This document shows, one piece after another, positions 24,923-36,869 of a DNA stretch of 64,000 nucleotides (within the stretch, counting starts at the first letter, position 1; each line of letters starts with the position of its first letter). The notes under the pieces are model-generated. The model was not told where the DNA came from, searched no databases, and saw only the letters and a program-made list of their open reading frames with translations. The position numbers and the translations under genes are program-made. The stretch covers positions 134,377,587-134,441,586 of the forward strand of contig CP136061.1 of assembly GCA_032622095.1 (NCBI GenBank), read 5' to 3'. The DNA is from Siphonodentalium dalli. Taxonomy: Eukaryota; Mollusca; Scaphopoda; Gadilida; Siphonodentaliidae.

Positions 24923-25134
24923 CAGTAATGCCCTAAATAATCGATTTCTTAACCACAGCAGAATTATGGGTAACTTTCAGGATTTAGTCGGAAATATCGC
25001 TTGTTGCAATTCATCGGAAAGCTCTCAGTGAGAGTTTTCCGATGAATGGCAACAAGACATATTTCCGACTAAATCCTGAAAAGTCACCCATAGTTCTGAT
25101 GTGGTTAAGGAGTCGATTATTTAGGGCACCATTA
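24923..25134. repeat. Family A MITE, nearly complete
   Basis: Left end after TA; right end decayed to GGGCACCATTAGTA. Apex AGT. Confidence 0.85.
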
Positions 25135-26047
25135 GTACAACTATAACAGATGGGCTTCTTTAAGCGTGAGAGCTTGTCATCAATGACAGATACTGATGCT
25201 ATGAACGTGGGTCTCCTATAAGACACGAGATCTATACAATTGACATTCGAGATCTTATGGGGTCTGATAAAGAAGATCTTTTATCCCCGAATCAATAGGG
25301 CTAAAACCGCAGTTTTTCAATTTCCTTCAATTTGGCTACATTATCTGCTTTGGCCGAATCTAATTTCCAATGAACATGTCCTCTCGTGAGAAATGGGGAT
25401 TACACATGGAATTAACCGGGGATCAAGAATTTGTTAGAACATGACGTTAATAGCCATTTCACCAAATATCGACTAATCTGAAAATTGTTTGCCAGAAGTT
25501 CATCAAGATGTAGCAGATGGGAGGGAATAGGGGTGAAGTCACGGCCAGATGCCAGTTAAAATATCAGCATAGAGCGAGTGGACATTGTTTACTGATCATG
25601 AATCATATCCAGTGCCCCCCCCCCCCCTGGATCTTATATCCAAGTCTCATAAAACATGGATATGATGTCACTCCATTGTTCAATGTGTTCAGTTTATAGG
25701 ATAACGGATGGTTATTGCCAAAATCGTACATTTTTTTACAAACAACAATAATTATTTTAATAACGGATGCCTCATATATAACTTAATGGACAGTTACTTC
25801 ATTATGAACGATTTCATTTGATATGCCTTGCATGTGTAAAACCATACTATAAAGCAGGGATGGAATTTCTAACTGTTAAAATTAAGAAGACACAAAATTA
25901 AGACACACACCCACCCACTGTTGCCATCTGAATTATCTGACAAAATCGTCAAATCAATCACATACCAACCATGTCAGTTTAGTGCAAAAAAAACAAATCT
26001 CCATAAAATTCATAATGCGCATCAATAAATATTTTAATTGAGAGCAA
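25135..26047. other. Intronic stretch, nothing recognised
   Basis: One poly-C run near 25615-25627. No gene or repeat family identified. Confidence 0.35.
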
Positions 26048-26127
26048 GTTAGCGTCTCGCATATATAAGAGAACATATTGGCACCGAGTTTTCACAAAAT
26101 TTCCAGTAAGCTCCAGTCATGAAAGGG
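26048..26127. repeat. Family B MITE, right fragment
   Basis: Right hairpin arm CTCGCATATATAAGAGAA and terminus CTCCAGTCATGAAAGGG, followed by TTGA. Confidence 0.7.
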
Positions 26128-26275
26128 TTGATTTCTCACAATGGTATCACCTTAAAAAATCCCTGAATCCACATATCTGTTTATAACATCCCACTCAGTT
26201 CAACTGCACCTATGGTATCCCTGTCAAATTTGATTGGGTTCTTGCCAAATGAATTTATAGATTAACCACTTCCTA

Positions 26276-26496
26276 TACAAAGCATCATTGATGAGTAGTT
26301 ATCCCATAGGAAATGTTCAGATGATATCATTGGTCGTTGGCTAAACTTATTATCTAAAGGACTCTTTCTTCATTTTTATTTATCTGTCTTCTGCTTAAAT
26401 CACCTTAAGATCCCTCCAAATGAATAATAGATAATAAACTATTCCAATGTAGACTTTTATAACTGAATGGGAGAACCAATTTAGTATAGAAAAGGA
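26276..26496. repeat. Family F TTAA MITE
   Basis: TTAA at 26272-26275 and 26497-26500. Left end CCACTTCCTATACAAAGC is diverged; right end AGTATAGAAAAGGA. Confidence 0.7.
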
Positions 26497-26537
26497 TTAA
26501 AATGAACATCTTGAGATAGCCAAAGAAAATACATCTA

Positions 26538-26755
26538 CTGTAATGCCCTAACTAATCGACTGCTTATTTAAACCACAGCAGAATTATGGATAACTTTTCA
26601 GGATTTAGTCGGAAATATGGCTTGTTGCCATTCATCGGAAAGCTCTCAGTGAGTGCTTTCCGATGAATGGCAACAAGCCATATTTCCGACTAAATCCTGA
26701 AAAGTTACCCATAATTCTGCTGTGGTTAAGGAGTCGATTATTTAGGGCATTACTC
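26538..26755. repeat. Family A MITE, complete
   Basis: Ends CTGTAATGCCC and GGGCATTACTC, TA flanks. A TTAT-type insertion in the left arm; apex AGT. Confidence 0.9.
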
Positions 26756-27390
26756 TACTTCAAAGTAAAATGGATAGTTGGCCAGAAGTACTGAAGTATA
26801 CAGGAATGCATGATGAGTCCATGAGGGTGGAGTGTAAGTACATGCTTTCATGTGTAGAGTATCTAAACAGGAGGAAACTGTAAGCGAAATAAACATTTCA
26901 AGATTGTTTATTTAGATTGGAAAGTGAAAAGCATTCCAGAATACTGAGAACATATGGCCAACTTTCTGCCGCAACAGCAAGACAAAAGTTGGTGTCTGAT
27001 GCAGAAGATCTAAGAATTGGTAAAATTTGACACCTATTCTGACCAGATTGAATCCTAAGAAAATAAATCTGATTCAAAATGCTGCAATCTTGATTAAAGC
27101 TGTCAGTTGCGTTAACAATTGGTGCTTGGTTTTTGGCAGGGATAGATTCAAGGCTGATATGCAGCTAGCATGTCATATCGTACAGTGATCTGAAACACGT
27201 TTTGACAGGCATAGCTTTAGATTTCAACTCAAGCTTCGCTGTTCATTTCCGGACTCAAATCATCTGTGAAGGTCAATGACCAAGTCCGTTATTTTTTCAA
27301 TGTGCCCAGCAATGAAGGGACATACATTCAAGTTACTGTCGCCCCACCCCCACCAATGTTAGTAAGTGGAATGTCCAAATTCTGTCCGAT

Positions 27391-27570
27391 GATGAACTTA
27401 TTATCTGAACATTGCCCACCAATCAATAAGAAACCTTATGCATTTGTATCATCTTTTCGGCAGTCTGTCGTCTGCTCATTTTTCCTGAAATTCCCTCCGA
27501 ATGAATAATAGACCATTCCAATATATACTCTTATAACTGGGTGGGAGAATACATTTTAGTATAGAAAGGG
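27391..27570. repeat. Family F MITE, right part
   Basis: From GATGAACTTATTATCTGAAC to TAGTATAGAAAGGG before TTAA (27571-27574). Confidence 0.7.
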
Positions 27571-27574
27571 TTAA

Positions 27575-28391
27575 TTTCTTTCAATTGAATGTTAATTTGT
27601 TTCGACTAAAGCAGAAAAATAAAAACATGTCTGACAGCAGAGGACAATAGCTGTTACATTCAGATCTTAGTAACATTTCTGATCAATATATTTCCAGTTT
27701 CTTGTTTTCTTATGGCGCTGCTAACTTGAAGCAGATTGTAAAGATTTTTACATTAACATGAGTAGATTCAATGTTTTTTTTAAGCAGAGTTATTGACACA
27801 GTAAAGAAGTAGGAGTCATTTAATCCATGAGTCATTTAATCCATTAAGACAGTATGCTAATTCTTTTCAAATGATTGTTAATTTGTTTCTGCTAATGCCG
27901 CATCATGAAAACAAAGATCACCGGCTTGTTATGTGGATTCATTATGTAAATTTAATGTACTGGAGGGCAGAAGACAATAGCAGACGTTTATTCAGCGAAA
28001 AGCAGACGACTAAAATACTCTAGCAGCCGGCAGCAAACAGCTGTCTCTCTTTCATCATCATCGACGTGAGTCACTTATGTAAATTTGAATAGAAAGAATC
28101 AAGGTTTTTCAATTTACATACAGCGTTTTCACAATGACAGTGTCATAATGAGAAAACTGTCATATCGCCACAAAAACTTGAAACCACGCATGGGCTGTAA
28201 TGACTGCAACAGTCACATTGTTTGAGACCGGGTGCGCGGTGGCCGCACACGACTCACCGTCAGCTTGCATGAGGTATCACAGTATGAAATGCAATGTAAA
28301 ATTCTACCATATTTAGATGATGCGTGCAGCCACTTGAGGCAATAATAGCTTAAACGGAATGACCTTCTTCACAGGGGAAGTGCCCACAGGT
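27575..28391. other. Low-copy intronic block with a GC-rich patch
   Basis: No repeat family. Two diverged TTAATTTGTTTC-containing stretches and a CpG-containing patch at 28205-28260, unusual for this window. A candidate intronic regulatory region only. Confidence 0.3.
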
Positions 28392-28395
28392 TTAA

Positions 28396-28787
28396 CCCTT
28401 TACCCAACAGAACGGCCCTGTGCCAATGCATTCTCTTATATATGCGAGTCGACCATAGGTCGCCTCGCATATATAAGAGAATGCATTGGCTTAACACATT
28501 AAAAATTATAAAATTGTTAAAGAATGTAAGAAAAAATGGTAAAAAGTGTTAAAAAAAGATTTTTTTTAAGCCAATGCATTCTCTTATATATGCGAGGCGA
28601 CCTATGGTCGACTCGCATATATAAGAGAATGCATTGGCACAGGGCATAACTGTAACCATCACAATGTGGTCAATGAGCTGGTTCCAATGATATCCATATT
28701 TGTATGGTTCTATTGAGACAGACCGAAGATATTTTAGGCTGTTGAAGCTTTATTTGGCCGGTTTTGGCCGGTTTGTTGGGTAAAGGG
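28396..28787. repeat. Family D TTAA MITE, complete (392 bp)
   Basis: TTAA at 28392-28395 and 28788-28791. Ends CCCTTTACCCAACAG and TTGGGTAAAGGG. Contains two TATATATGCGAG hairpins like family B and C, separated by an A/T-rich spacer. Confidence 0.85.
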
Positions 28788-28924
28788 TTAAAAGAAGAAA
28801 ACATGATGATTTATGAGGAATGCTTTGATATTCTGCATGTGTCACGATTGGCACAAGTTGAACAATTCCTATTCCTGGAAAATGCTGCCTTTCATTGATA
28901 TTTTAACCCATTCTATCCACCCAC

Positions 28925-29023
28925 TTTCCGATGAATGGCAACAAGCCATATTTCCGACTAAATCCTGAAAAGTTACCCATAATTCTGCTGTGGTTAAGGA
29001 ATCGAATATTTAGGGCACTACTG
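28925..29023. repeat. Family A MITE, right arm
   Basis: Right arm from CTTTCCGATGAATGGC to GGGCACTACTG before TA. Confidence 0.85.
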
Positions 29024-29038
29024 TATAATAGTATAAAT

Positions 29039-29238
29039 TGAAATGGTCTATTATTCATTTGGAGGGGTGTTCAAAAACAGAAGACAAATAACAAATAATA
29101 CAATAGCAATATGATTCATTTTCATTGGTGGGAAATGTTCACAGATAATAAGTTCAACAAACGACGTGTTTGTTGAACTTATTATCTGAACATTTCCCAA
29201 GGGAACTACTCGATAAAGAGTTTTTTGTATGGAGAGGG
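29039..29238. repeat. Family F MITE, right part
   Basis: Contains GTTGAACTTATTATC mirrored by GATAATAAGTTCAAC. Ends before TTAA (29239-29242). Confidence 0.7.
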
Positions 29239-29304
29239 TTAATAGTTGTATTCATAAAAATTCTTGGAGTACTGAGCTGTAATGAATATGTAGGCAGCAG
29301 TTAA

Positions 29305-29560
29305 AGATACACAATCCAAATTGATGGTCCCCATACCATCACATTCCAACAGCAACATAATTTCTTCAAAAGATGCTTTAGTTATCAGCGTCGATTAATT
29401 ACCAAAAAATAATGCTAACCTCTGTCAACTCTAGTGTAAAATTTTGCAAAACATGTTATGTATCAACATTTTGTTCAATGCAATTTGGTATGAAGAGCAT
29501 GTCGGTCAGCTCGTCGAATATTTGCTAGGCCGCTAATGTTCCAGGTGGTGAAAAAAAAAA
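29305..29560. repeat. Family I TTAA element, left part
   Basis: TTAA at 29301-29304, then AGATACACAATCCAAATTG and interior matching 5338-5862. The right end is missing. Confidence 0.65.
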
Positions 29561-30135
29561 CATCAAGTAAGTTGATAAATATGAGAAATACCTATGTATG
29601 GACTTTATCAGTCAAAAAGTCATCTCAGAAAATTAATGACTTCCCCCAAATTAGTCATACCGAGTGACGTTAATTGGTTCGATTTGACACTTTTATCTTA
29701 ATTGGAGCTGCTAATCGTGAGTTCCGATTGATGCTACTGACAAGGAATTACATGGTTCAATTCGGGAAATAGAAGTTATATGACAAGTAATCAGACCCAA
29801 TATTTATATGTGAGTCTGTAGTTAACTGCATAGACTTTATATGACTAACATATTCCCTATGATAATTATATGCTTGTCACCATCCCAAACTATATGCTAG
29901 AAGCGTGGACAAACCCGATATGTCTCTTTAAAAATATTCCAATATCTACGTTGACAAATATTTGACCAAAGAAAGCCTAGAAAGGAATCGACATATAGTG
30001 GTCTATTTGTATCCTGTATACTGTTTTGCTTATAAAAATACTCTGTAACATCGAAGATCTTGAAATTTGGGAATCATACCATGTGAGTTCAAATTAGCGA
30101 GAGAGTTCAAAGGGCTGGTGGCATGGACAGATGTA

Positions 30136-30336
30136 CAGTAATGCCCTAAATAATTGACTCCTTAACCACAGCAGGATTATGGGTAATTTTTCAGGATTTA
30201 GTCGGAAATATGGCTTGTTGTCATCCATTGGAAAGCTCTCACTGAGAATGGCAACAAGCCATAATTCCGACTAAATCCTGAAAAATTACACATAATTCTG
30301 CTGTGGTTAAGGAGTCGATCATCTAGGGCATTACTG
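30136..30336. repeat. Family A MITE, complete, short apex
   Basis: CAGTAATGCCC/GGGCATTACTG with TA flanks; part of the right arm next to the apex is deleted. Confidence 0.9.
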
Positions 30337-30698
30337 TACTTGATATACAAAAGAACAGTCAATAAGCAAAAACAGAACAATAGCTTCCTGGCAGCAAAAA
30401 ATAACAAAATGGTTCCTTATTCATCAACCATGTTTCTTTATATTAAAAGCACCTTTTGGGATCATGAGCTAAATGATTGTAAACAGGCCAGCTTGACCTT
30501 GTAATGGCCTGTGATCAACATGGTTACCATTGTCCTGCATGTTTGGCCTGCTGTAAAGCTATCTCAGATATTTGCATGCATGAGGAAGCACCATATTTCA
30601 TGTAGGGGGTATATGTCATGGCTGCAGGCTAAGTAGCACATACTGCATACTGATGTCTCATTTGATTTGCTCAAATGGATGAAATGTTGTCAGTGTAC

Positions 30699-31032
30699 CA
30701 AGCCTGCAAATAGTGTGTCTGTCATTTACAAAATGAGGTCACCAGAGAGTGAATTTAGTGATGCTACCCCACACAGTGGGCTAGCATTACCAAATCACCC
30801 TCTGGGGACCTCATTCTGCTTAGGCCTGATCTTCTGGCAAGTTTTCTTAATTTGCAGAAGATAAAATACATAATCGAGGTGACTAATGGGTGAAGATCAC
30901 CAATTTCAACTGAGGAAATTCTATCTGATCCTAGGTCTCCCCATCGACGTATATTATAGATCGATGGTCTCCCATAGCAGTTGAGGCCTAAGCAGAATGA
31001 GGTTCCCAGAGGGTAAATTTGGTGACGTTGCA
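30699..31032. repeat. Family G element, right end missing
   Basis: Starts CAAGCCTGCAAATAGTG. Internal palindrome GGTCTCCCATCG/CGATGGTCTCCC around 30940-30970. Stops where the next family A copy begins. Confidence 0.7.
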
Positions 31033-31036
31033 GCTA

Positions 31037-31166
31037 TAGTAATGCCCTAAGCAATCTCAGAGAGAGCTTTCCAATTAATGGCAACAAGCCATATTTCCAA
31101 CTAAATCCTGAAAAATATCCCATAATTCTGCTGTGGTTAAGGAGTCGATTATTTAGGGCATTACTG
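31037..31166. repeat. Family A deletion derivative
   Basis: Left terminus TAGTAATGCCC, then directly the apex and right arm to GGGCATTACTG. Confidence 0.85.
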
Positions 31167-31256
31167 TATTCCAACATAAAGCATTGTATAATCTTCAAGT
31201 GTGAGAACTTACTCGCTTCTGCCGCATCCTGAGGATTTAAATAATCAAAATGGACT

Positions 31257-31443
31257 CAAGCCTTGAAATAGTATGTCTGTCATTTGCAGAATGACGTCCC
31301 CAGAGGGTGAATTTAGTGATGCTACCCCGCATAGCGGGCTAGCATAACCAAATTCACCCTCTGGGAACCTCATTCTGCTGAGGTGTAAGCAGAATGAGGT
31401 CCCCAGAGGGTGAATTTGGAAGAGTCCATTAAGTAAAGAAAGG
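31257..31443. repeat. Family G left part fused to family F right terminus
   Basis: 31257-31419 starts CAAGCCTTGAAATAGTATG. After GGTGAATTTGG it changes to CATTAAGTAAAGAAAGGG and TTAA, the family F terminus. Confidence 0.65.
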
Positions 31444-32212
31444 GTTAATAAACAAGAATATTCAAAGAGTATTTCAGCCATAAAATCAATCAAATGGTTT
31501 GAAAATATTGTCATTCATTACAAAGAAATTATTGTTCGCTGAATGTGCAAAGACACGAGAAAATCTAACTAGATTGACATAAAGGTACCCCTCCTATCTA
31601 ATTCCAAAGGGGATCAAACATCTTTACAGACCCTGTCAACAACATGACATATAGACCGCTGTCTGAATGACCTGCTCCCTAGGGCTATCATTCCAAGCAG
31701 AAGGTCCCCAGTCTATCAGAATTAAGTTATGGGTGTCTGACCCTGCGAGGTCCTAATGGTTCCCAATAGAAACATTTACCAGTCTATCCAGTGGCTTACC
31801 AGTCTATGTAGTGTCATAAATTCCAGAAGCTGAGACCCAGACAGCATTATTCTAAATCAGGAACTCTCATGATTGAATTCTAATGTCATCAAATTTGTCA
31901 AAGGTCAAAAGTGTCTTCCTGAATTGTGGCTATGAATCTTTTGTCTTTAGAATAATTTTTAAAATGCAGCAATAAAACGTTTTTTGGACACATAATAGTT
32001 CTCACAGGTCGACCTAATGAAACATGCAAGATCATTTCACAAACATTTTCAAGGTTAATCAGAAATTCAATACCATTCAGGACTGCATGTTTCTTACAAT
32101 TAAAAAAAAAAAACATTTCAAGGTCTTCATTCATGTATTCATCAAGGGTACATGTACTTCCAAACATCAATATTTCTCTAGGACCTTTAAGGCAATTTAC
32201 GCACTTAACAGA
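31444..32212. other. Intronic stretch, nothing recognised
   Basis: Includes most of a 122-codon minus-strand open frame (31898-32266) without recognisable features. Confidence 0.35.
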
Positions 32213-32440
32213 TTTATCCCTTTCTATACTAAATGGATTCTCCCATTCAGTTATGAAAGTATACAATAGAATGATCCATTATTTGTTTGGAGGAATGTTC
32301 AAGTAATAAAAGCAGATGACAGACTGGGAACAGATATTACAAGTGCAGAAGAATTCATATTCATTCAATGGGGGGAAATGTTCAGATAATAAGTTCAACA
32401 AACGACTATTATCTGAACATTTCCTGAGCGAACTACTCAT
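32213..32440. repeat. Family F MITE, left and central part
   Basis: Left end CCCTTTCTATACTAAATGG. Interior GTTCAGATAATAAGTTC hairpin; right terminus lost. Confidence 0.65.
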
Positions 32441-33106
32441 ATACCGGTATGTAACACAGAGCTAGGAAACATTATCAATGGTATCATTTGCATTCACTTA
32501 AATTCACTGATTTCTTAACTGCTAACTATACAGCTTTTTTTTGTATCAAATTCATATGATATGGAAATATAAGAATAGAATATGAATGACGTTTCCCATG
32601 TCTGGATCTGATGACATCTAATGTTTTCAGAGTGTGAGGAGAGGCCCCAATATCATCAGATATTATGCCCCGAGAAGCAAATGGGTAATAACCAAAGGAG
32701 TAAAAGGACCGTGGTTTATTGTATAATGTTGTGCCTGGAACGGACAGGACATTGAGTCATACCGAAGGTCAGACAGACGGGAAATGAGTTCTTTCATGAA
32801 CACATGGAGCCACAATAAAGATATGGTAAATAGAGTCAGTCTAGAAACTGAGATGGTGTGTGAGATAGCTCGGATCAGGATAAAATGTAGTCACATCGGA
32901 ATGATCCTTCATAACCATATTTAACCACAATCTAAATCAGTGGCTCAAAGACAAGGAATACAAGGATGTCCCCCTCCCTTGCCCTTGGCCAAAACCTGTA
33001 CAAAATGTGCAATTTCATACTGGAAAGTGCCCTACTGGAGTGTTTCACATCACTTTAATTCTCAAATAAATGCAATATCAGCATTATATCGTGGATAAAT
33101 TCTCAC

Positions 33107-33355
33107 CTTGATGCTCTTGATTTCTCCTTTGAAGGCGTCTCCAGGGATGTGATAATGGAAGGCGTGTCCAAGCACAGCCGTTGTATCTGCCACGCCCCAC
33201 TGTAACTCCACCGGCTCCGACTTGACTAACATGTTTTCTATTCCGTCCAATTTAGTATCCAAACATAATGATTGTGACAAACATACCAACAACACTACTG
33301 CAGACAACATAACTCCATTGAAAGTCCGTCTACAGCTACATCCGTATGAACCCAT
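33107..33355 (-). CDS. DAG1: Dystroglycan, first coding exon (signal peptide)
   Basis: Encodes residues 1-83. The start is the ATG at 33355, which has a good Kozak context (A at -3, G at +4); the in-frame codon further upstream is GTG and is not used. A hydrophobic core around residues 14-30 ending in SLC forms a signal peptide. The first strands of the N-terminal cadherin-like domain follow, with V-A-D-T-T-A-V-L-G matching the vertebrate P-D-G-T-A-V-V-G. The exon ends in ATCAAG|GTGAGA, so the donor GT is 33106-33105 and the intron is phase 0 after Lys83. The join to ATC TCT at 3789 gives ...SIK|ISAPNSLDFPSWL, aligning with vertebrate ...DIIK|VSAAGKEALPSWL. That join is what ties the two exons into one gene. 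Confidence 0.93.
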
Positions 33356-33487
33356 TTTTAATCGAAATATCACTTGTAAAAAAAAAAGTCTTCCATAAAA
33401 AAAAAATTCTCAAATTTGAATGTTCCTTCAGTTCTTCACTGTTTTTCTTTACATCCTTGTTCCACAGCCTCCAATTGACTGCTTAAT
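33356..33487 (-). other. Probable 5'UTR part of dystroglycan exon, with acceptor
   Basis: Immediately upstream of the start codon on the minus strand. A pyrimidine-rich TCTCTTCTATTACAG ends at 33488-33489 and looks like a 3' splice site, so this exon probably begins at 33487 and a non-coding first exon lies further right, as in vertebrate DAG1. Two A/T homopolymer runs occur in the leader. No transcript support is available. Confidence 0.5.
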
Positions 33488-34724
33488 CTGTAATAGAAGA
33501 GAATATTGGATGACAGATTGATAGCGTAAAGGTTAGTGACGGATTGCGATCTTGGGGCCCCGAGGGCGGACACTTATTATTAATGATGGAGTGCATAAGG
33601 AAGGCTAGGGTTATGTAATGAGAATATACACTGGACACTGGGCAATCAATATAACACACAGAAGCTTTGGACATCAATGCTGTAACATACATATACATTT
33701 TGTTTTAGAAGCACCCCCCCCCCCAGATAATGTGATTAGTGTTTACATGATTGTGTGAGGGATATATTGATACTCTGATATAGATAATGCATTACAGAGT
33801 CAACTATGCTAAAACAGTGGGTCCGATCAGGTCTGAGCTGGCTGACAAAAAAATCAGCCTCAATATACATGACACATTTATCAGGAGGGCTGATAATTAA
33901 TAGTTAAATGTCATCATATATGTCAGGGAATTCATATGCAACCATACAAATTGTAACAAACAATTTTAATAAATAAAAAAGAAAAGAAAAATAATATAAA
34001 AGGTCTAATATAAGCACAGAAGGATTTAAATGTCAAAGGCAACGGTTTAGCAAAACAAAAACCTGGAATCCCTGAATACATCTTTAAACACCTCACATGA
34101 TTTAATTAAATTAGATATCCGATAGCCCCAGCCTAATAGAGGGATTGGAGGCTACAATACCCCCAGACTCAGCTCATGTGGTTCATTTGTTTGTAGGTCA
34201 GATGGTTTTTTATGATAACTATCATGTTCTTTGTTCGGGCAATTACAATAGGGGCCTGAAGACTGAGGGGTGTAAGGTAACACTTATAGATAAGCGGCAA
34301 TTGTTGAAGAGCATCTCAAAAGTATTCGAGAGACCCATAGTGGCTTGAGTATGATTTTCCTGTCTAGTCGTCAATGGTGTGAGGCATTGCTGAAGATTAA
34401 GCCAATTAAATACCACAAATTTCTTCCCTGTAAGATGAAAAGAAGACCATGCAATAACAAACTAAAATTATTGAACATCTTTTCGAAGACATGTCTACAT
34501 TATTTTGCTCACAAAAACAGGGCGAAATATTGGTTTAAACATATTTCACAATGTTTTAGAGATTTTCAAATGAAATCCCAAATGTTCTTAAAATAGCCAC
34601 ATTTTCTGTCCCAGTTTATGGAAAATATTATAGCCTAGTGACAGAAGCTCCTGCTCAACATCATATTGTAAACCTCAGATTCAATACAGAAAGTTCAGGG
34701 AAAAGATATAGCATCTTTAAATAA
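33488..34724. other. Upstream of dystroglycan exon, nothing recognised
   Basis: Probably intron of the 5'UTR or upstream flank. Poly-C run near 33715-33725. No supported gene. Confidence 0.35.
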
Positions 34725-34728
34725 TTAA

Positions 34729-34809
34729 TCCTTTCGCATATATATTAAAGAAAATACACTGGCACAGGATCATTAATGCTGCACCAGCGAATCACCCATC
34801 ATGAAAGGG
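34729..34809. repeat. Family B deletion derivative (81 bp)
   Basis: TTAA at 34725-34728 and 34810-34813. Ends TCCTTTCGCATATA and ATCATGAAAGGG. Confidence 0.75.
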
Positions 34810-35402
34810 TTAAGAATTAAGTGATACAAGAGCGTTGAATGAATTGGGGAAGGAGTAGGCATATTGTAGTGTGTATAACAAATGAGCAAGAGTCATTACC
34901 AAAGGTCACTTCACTTAACCTGAACTCTTGCCAAGCCCTATAAAAGTCACCATGACAAATGCTGCTGTTAATGATTATATACCTACGAGAATAGCTTTCC
35001 CCATGTTCCTCATTATCGAGACCTGAGAATAGGTGAAATGTGTATTCGGCACTCACTATATTACACCACCATGAAAACACCTCCAGGTTTTTATTTTCAA
35101 CTGGTTATATTCAGGAAGATTTACGGCTTATCTCATGAAATATGTTGTTCATCAGGAAAATCAAAACAAATTGCTGCCGCTTTTCATTTACTTGATTAAT
35201 GTAAAGTTTTACATCGTCAGCAAATTATATATTAAAGTCAAATACAGTGGTCAATCCCCAAATAATTATTAATTGCAACTGGTTGTCATACGCAATGCTG
35301 TTGAAGATGTCCAACATATGTATTTATCTACCTATATCTTCGCAGTCTGGAATTGTAGATAAATTTTGTTACACCGGGTTGATAGGAAGACTATTTAATA
35401 AC

Positions 35403-35640
35403 CCTTGCAAAACTGGAGCTTCCTAATTTTGCGAAAACCCTGTGCCAATGCATTCTGTTATATATGTGAGCCTTGCATATATAAGAGAATACATTGGCCT
35501 AACAATATTTACATTGACCTTGTAAGCCAGTGCATTTTCTTACATATTCAAGGCTCCCTATTGGATCCTCGGTTATATATAAAGAGAATGCAATGGCACA
35601 GGATCTTTAATGCTGCACAAGCACAGCTCCCATCGTAAAG
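35403..35640. repeat. Family B MITE
   Basis: Left part CCCTTGCAAAACTGGAGC; both TATATATG hairpins present; right terminus decayed after GCACAGCTCCCATCG. Confidence 0.7.
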
Positions 35641-36448
35641 ATGAAAGCAGCTAATGTTTCAAATCTCTTCCGTATATATGATTAAAGTGTCCCTAAATGT
35701 TAATATTCAGTAAGTGTTTAAATGAGTTTGCGAAATGCGAGAATGTGCCACTTCAGCAATACACGACATTTGAATTTTATGACCTTCATCTGACACTTAA
35801 CTATTATGAAGAGGACAACTTTTGTGTCATGAGCTGACATTTATAAATGTCCTCAAAATGAGCTTTAGGCCAGAATAATGAAGATAATTTTGTCAGACTC
35901 TTCACGGGATGCTTTCAAAATGGACTCTCAGCCACTTCAATGTTTGAGTACTTTAATAGCCAAGAGTGTTGTATTTCATTTTTTTCTCAACGCTGACCAC
36001 AACAGGTCAAGTGGATAAAGTAATTGACATTCCATACAAGTTCGTGTACACCGTTTATTTGCTTTTTCTCATATTCACATATTACAAGCATATTAGTCTA
36101 GGCTAAAAGTGGCTGCAAAAACAAGCTTAAGTTTGCATAAACTGATATCTTCACTTGATAAAGAGATTTTAAACACAAATGTTGAGAGATCATTGTGACA
36201 AGGGGGCATTGTTGAAGTAACAGGTGCAATGCTGTGGCTGTCTGTGTCTGGTGGTTCAGTCAAAACACATGGAAAACTTTTAACTCCATGACGCCCACTG
36301 CCACCACATTTATGCTGCTGTTTTTATATAGATTCTGACATGCAAGGGATAATTCTGAGTGGAAAATATCAGGGTGAACAACGGAAGCTTCTGTCACAAG
36401 ACTTTCTAGATCAGGCCATGAATTTTAACTCTTAGCTATGCATGTAGT

Positions 36449-36869
36449 GATCATATTCCACCAGTACAAAACCTAACATAGGGAATATATTTCTTAGTTA
36501 TGATCTGTTCCTTAATAACGTACTTCACTGCAGGTAAAGGTTCCAACTCGAAATTTCACGATTTAAGTGACTTTGTGAGCGATTTTGATTTGTGTCGCTT
36601 ACAATTATGGAATTTCTCATGGGTAATTAATTCAATGTTTATTGCAATATTGGCCCACAAAAGAAATAGAAAAACATGCAATTTTGAGTTGGGACCTTCA
36701 CCTGAAGTATATTATTAAGGAACAGATAATAACTAATAAATATATTCCCCACGTTACGTTTTCGACTTTATAAGGTTCCCTGTCAAAACTTCAAAAAGTT
36801 CCCAGGTTTTGTACTGGTGGAATATGATCTCTATGGGCGTTAGCCAAAGTAGAGATTCATGGCATGATC
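36449..36869. repeat. Family H element, left terminus missing
   Basis: Begins inside the left arm at GATCATATTCCACCAG. Right arm complete to GGCATGATC before TA. Confidence 0.75.

Larger units (their letters stand above)
3790..33106 (-). other. Dystroglycan intron, about 29.3 kb, packed with MITEs
   Basis: Bounded by GTGAGA (33106 downward) and TTCCAG (ending 3790). No nested gene with convincing coding signal is seen. Most recognisable content is short palindromic DNA transposons of at least seven families, listed separately, plus minisatellite and poly-C/poly-G tracts. Confidence 0.85.

Noticed and set aside
31898-32266. 122-codon minus-strand frame
   Set aside because: No recognisable motif; overlaps the left end of a family F element.
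33356-33373. Upstream extension of dystroglycan to the codon at 33373
   Set aside because: That codon is GTG; the ATG at 33355 has a strong context and leads straight into the signal peptide.
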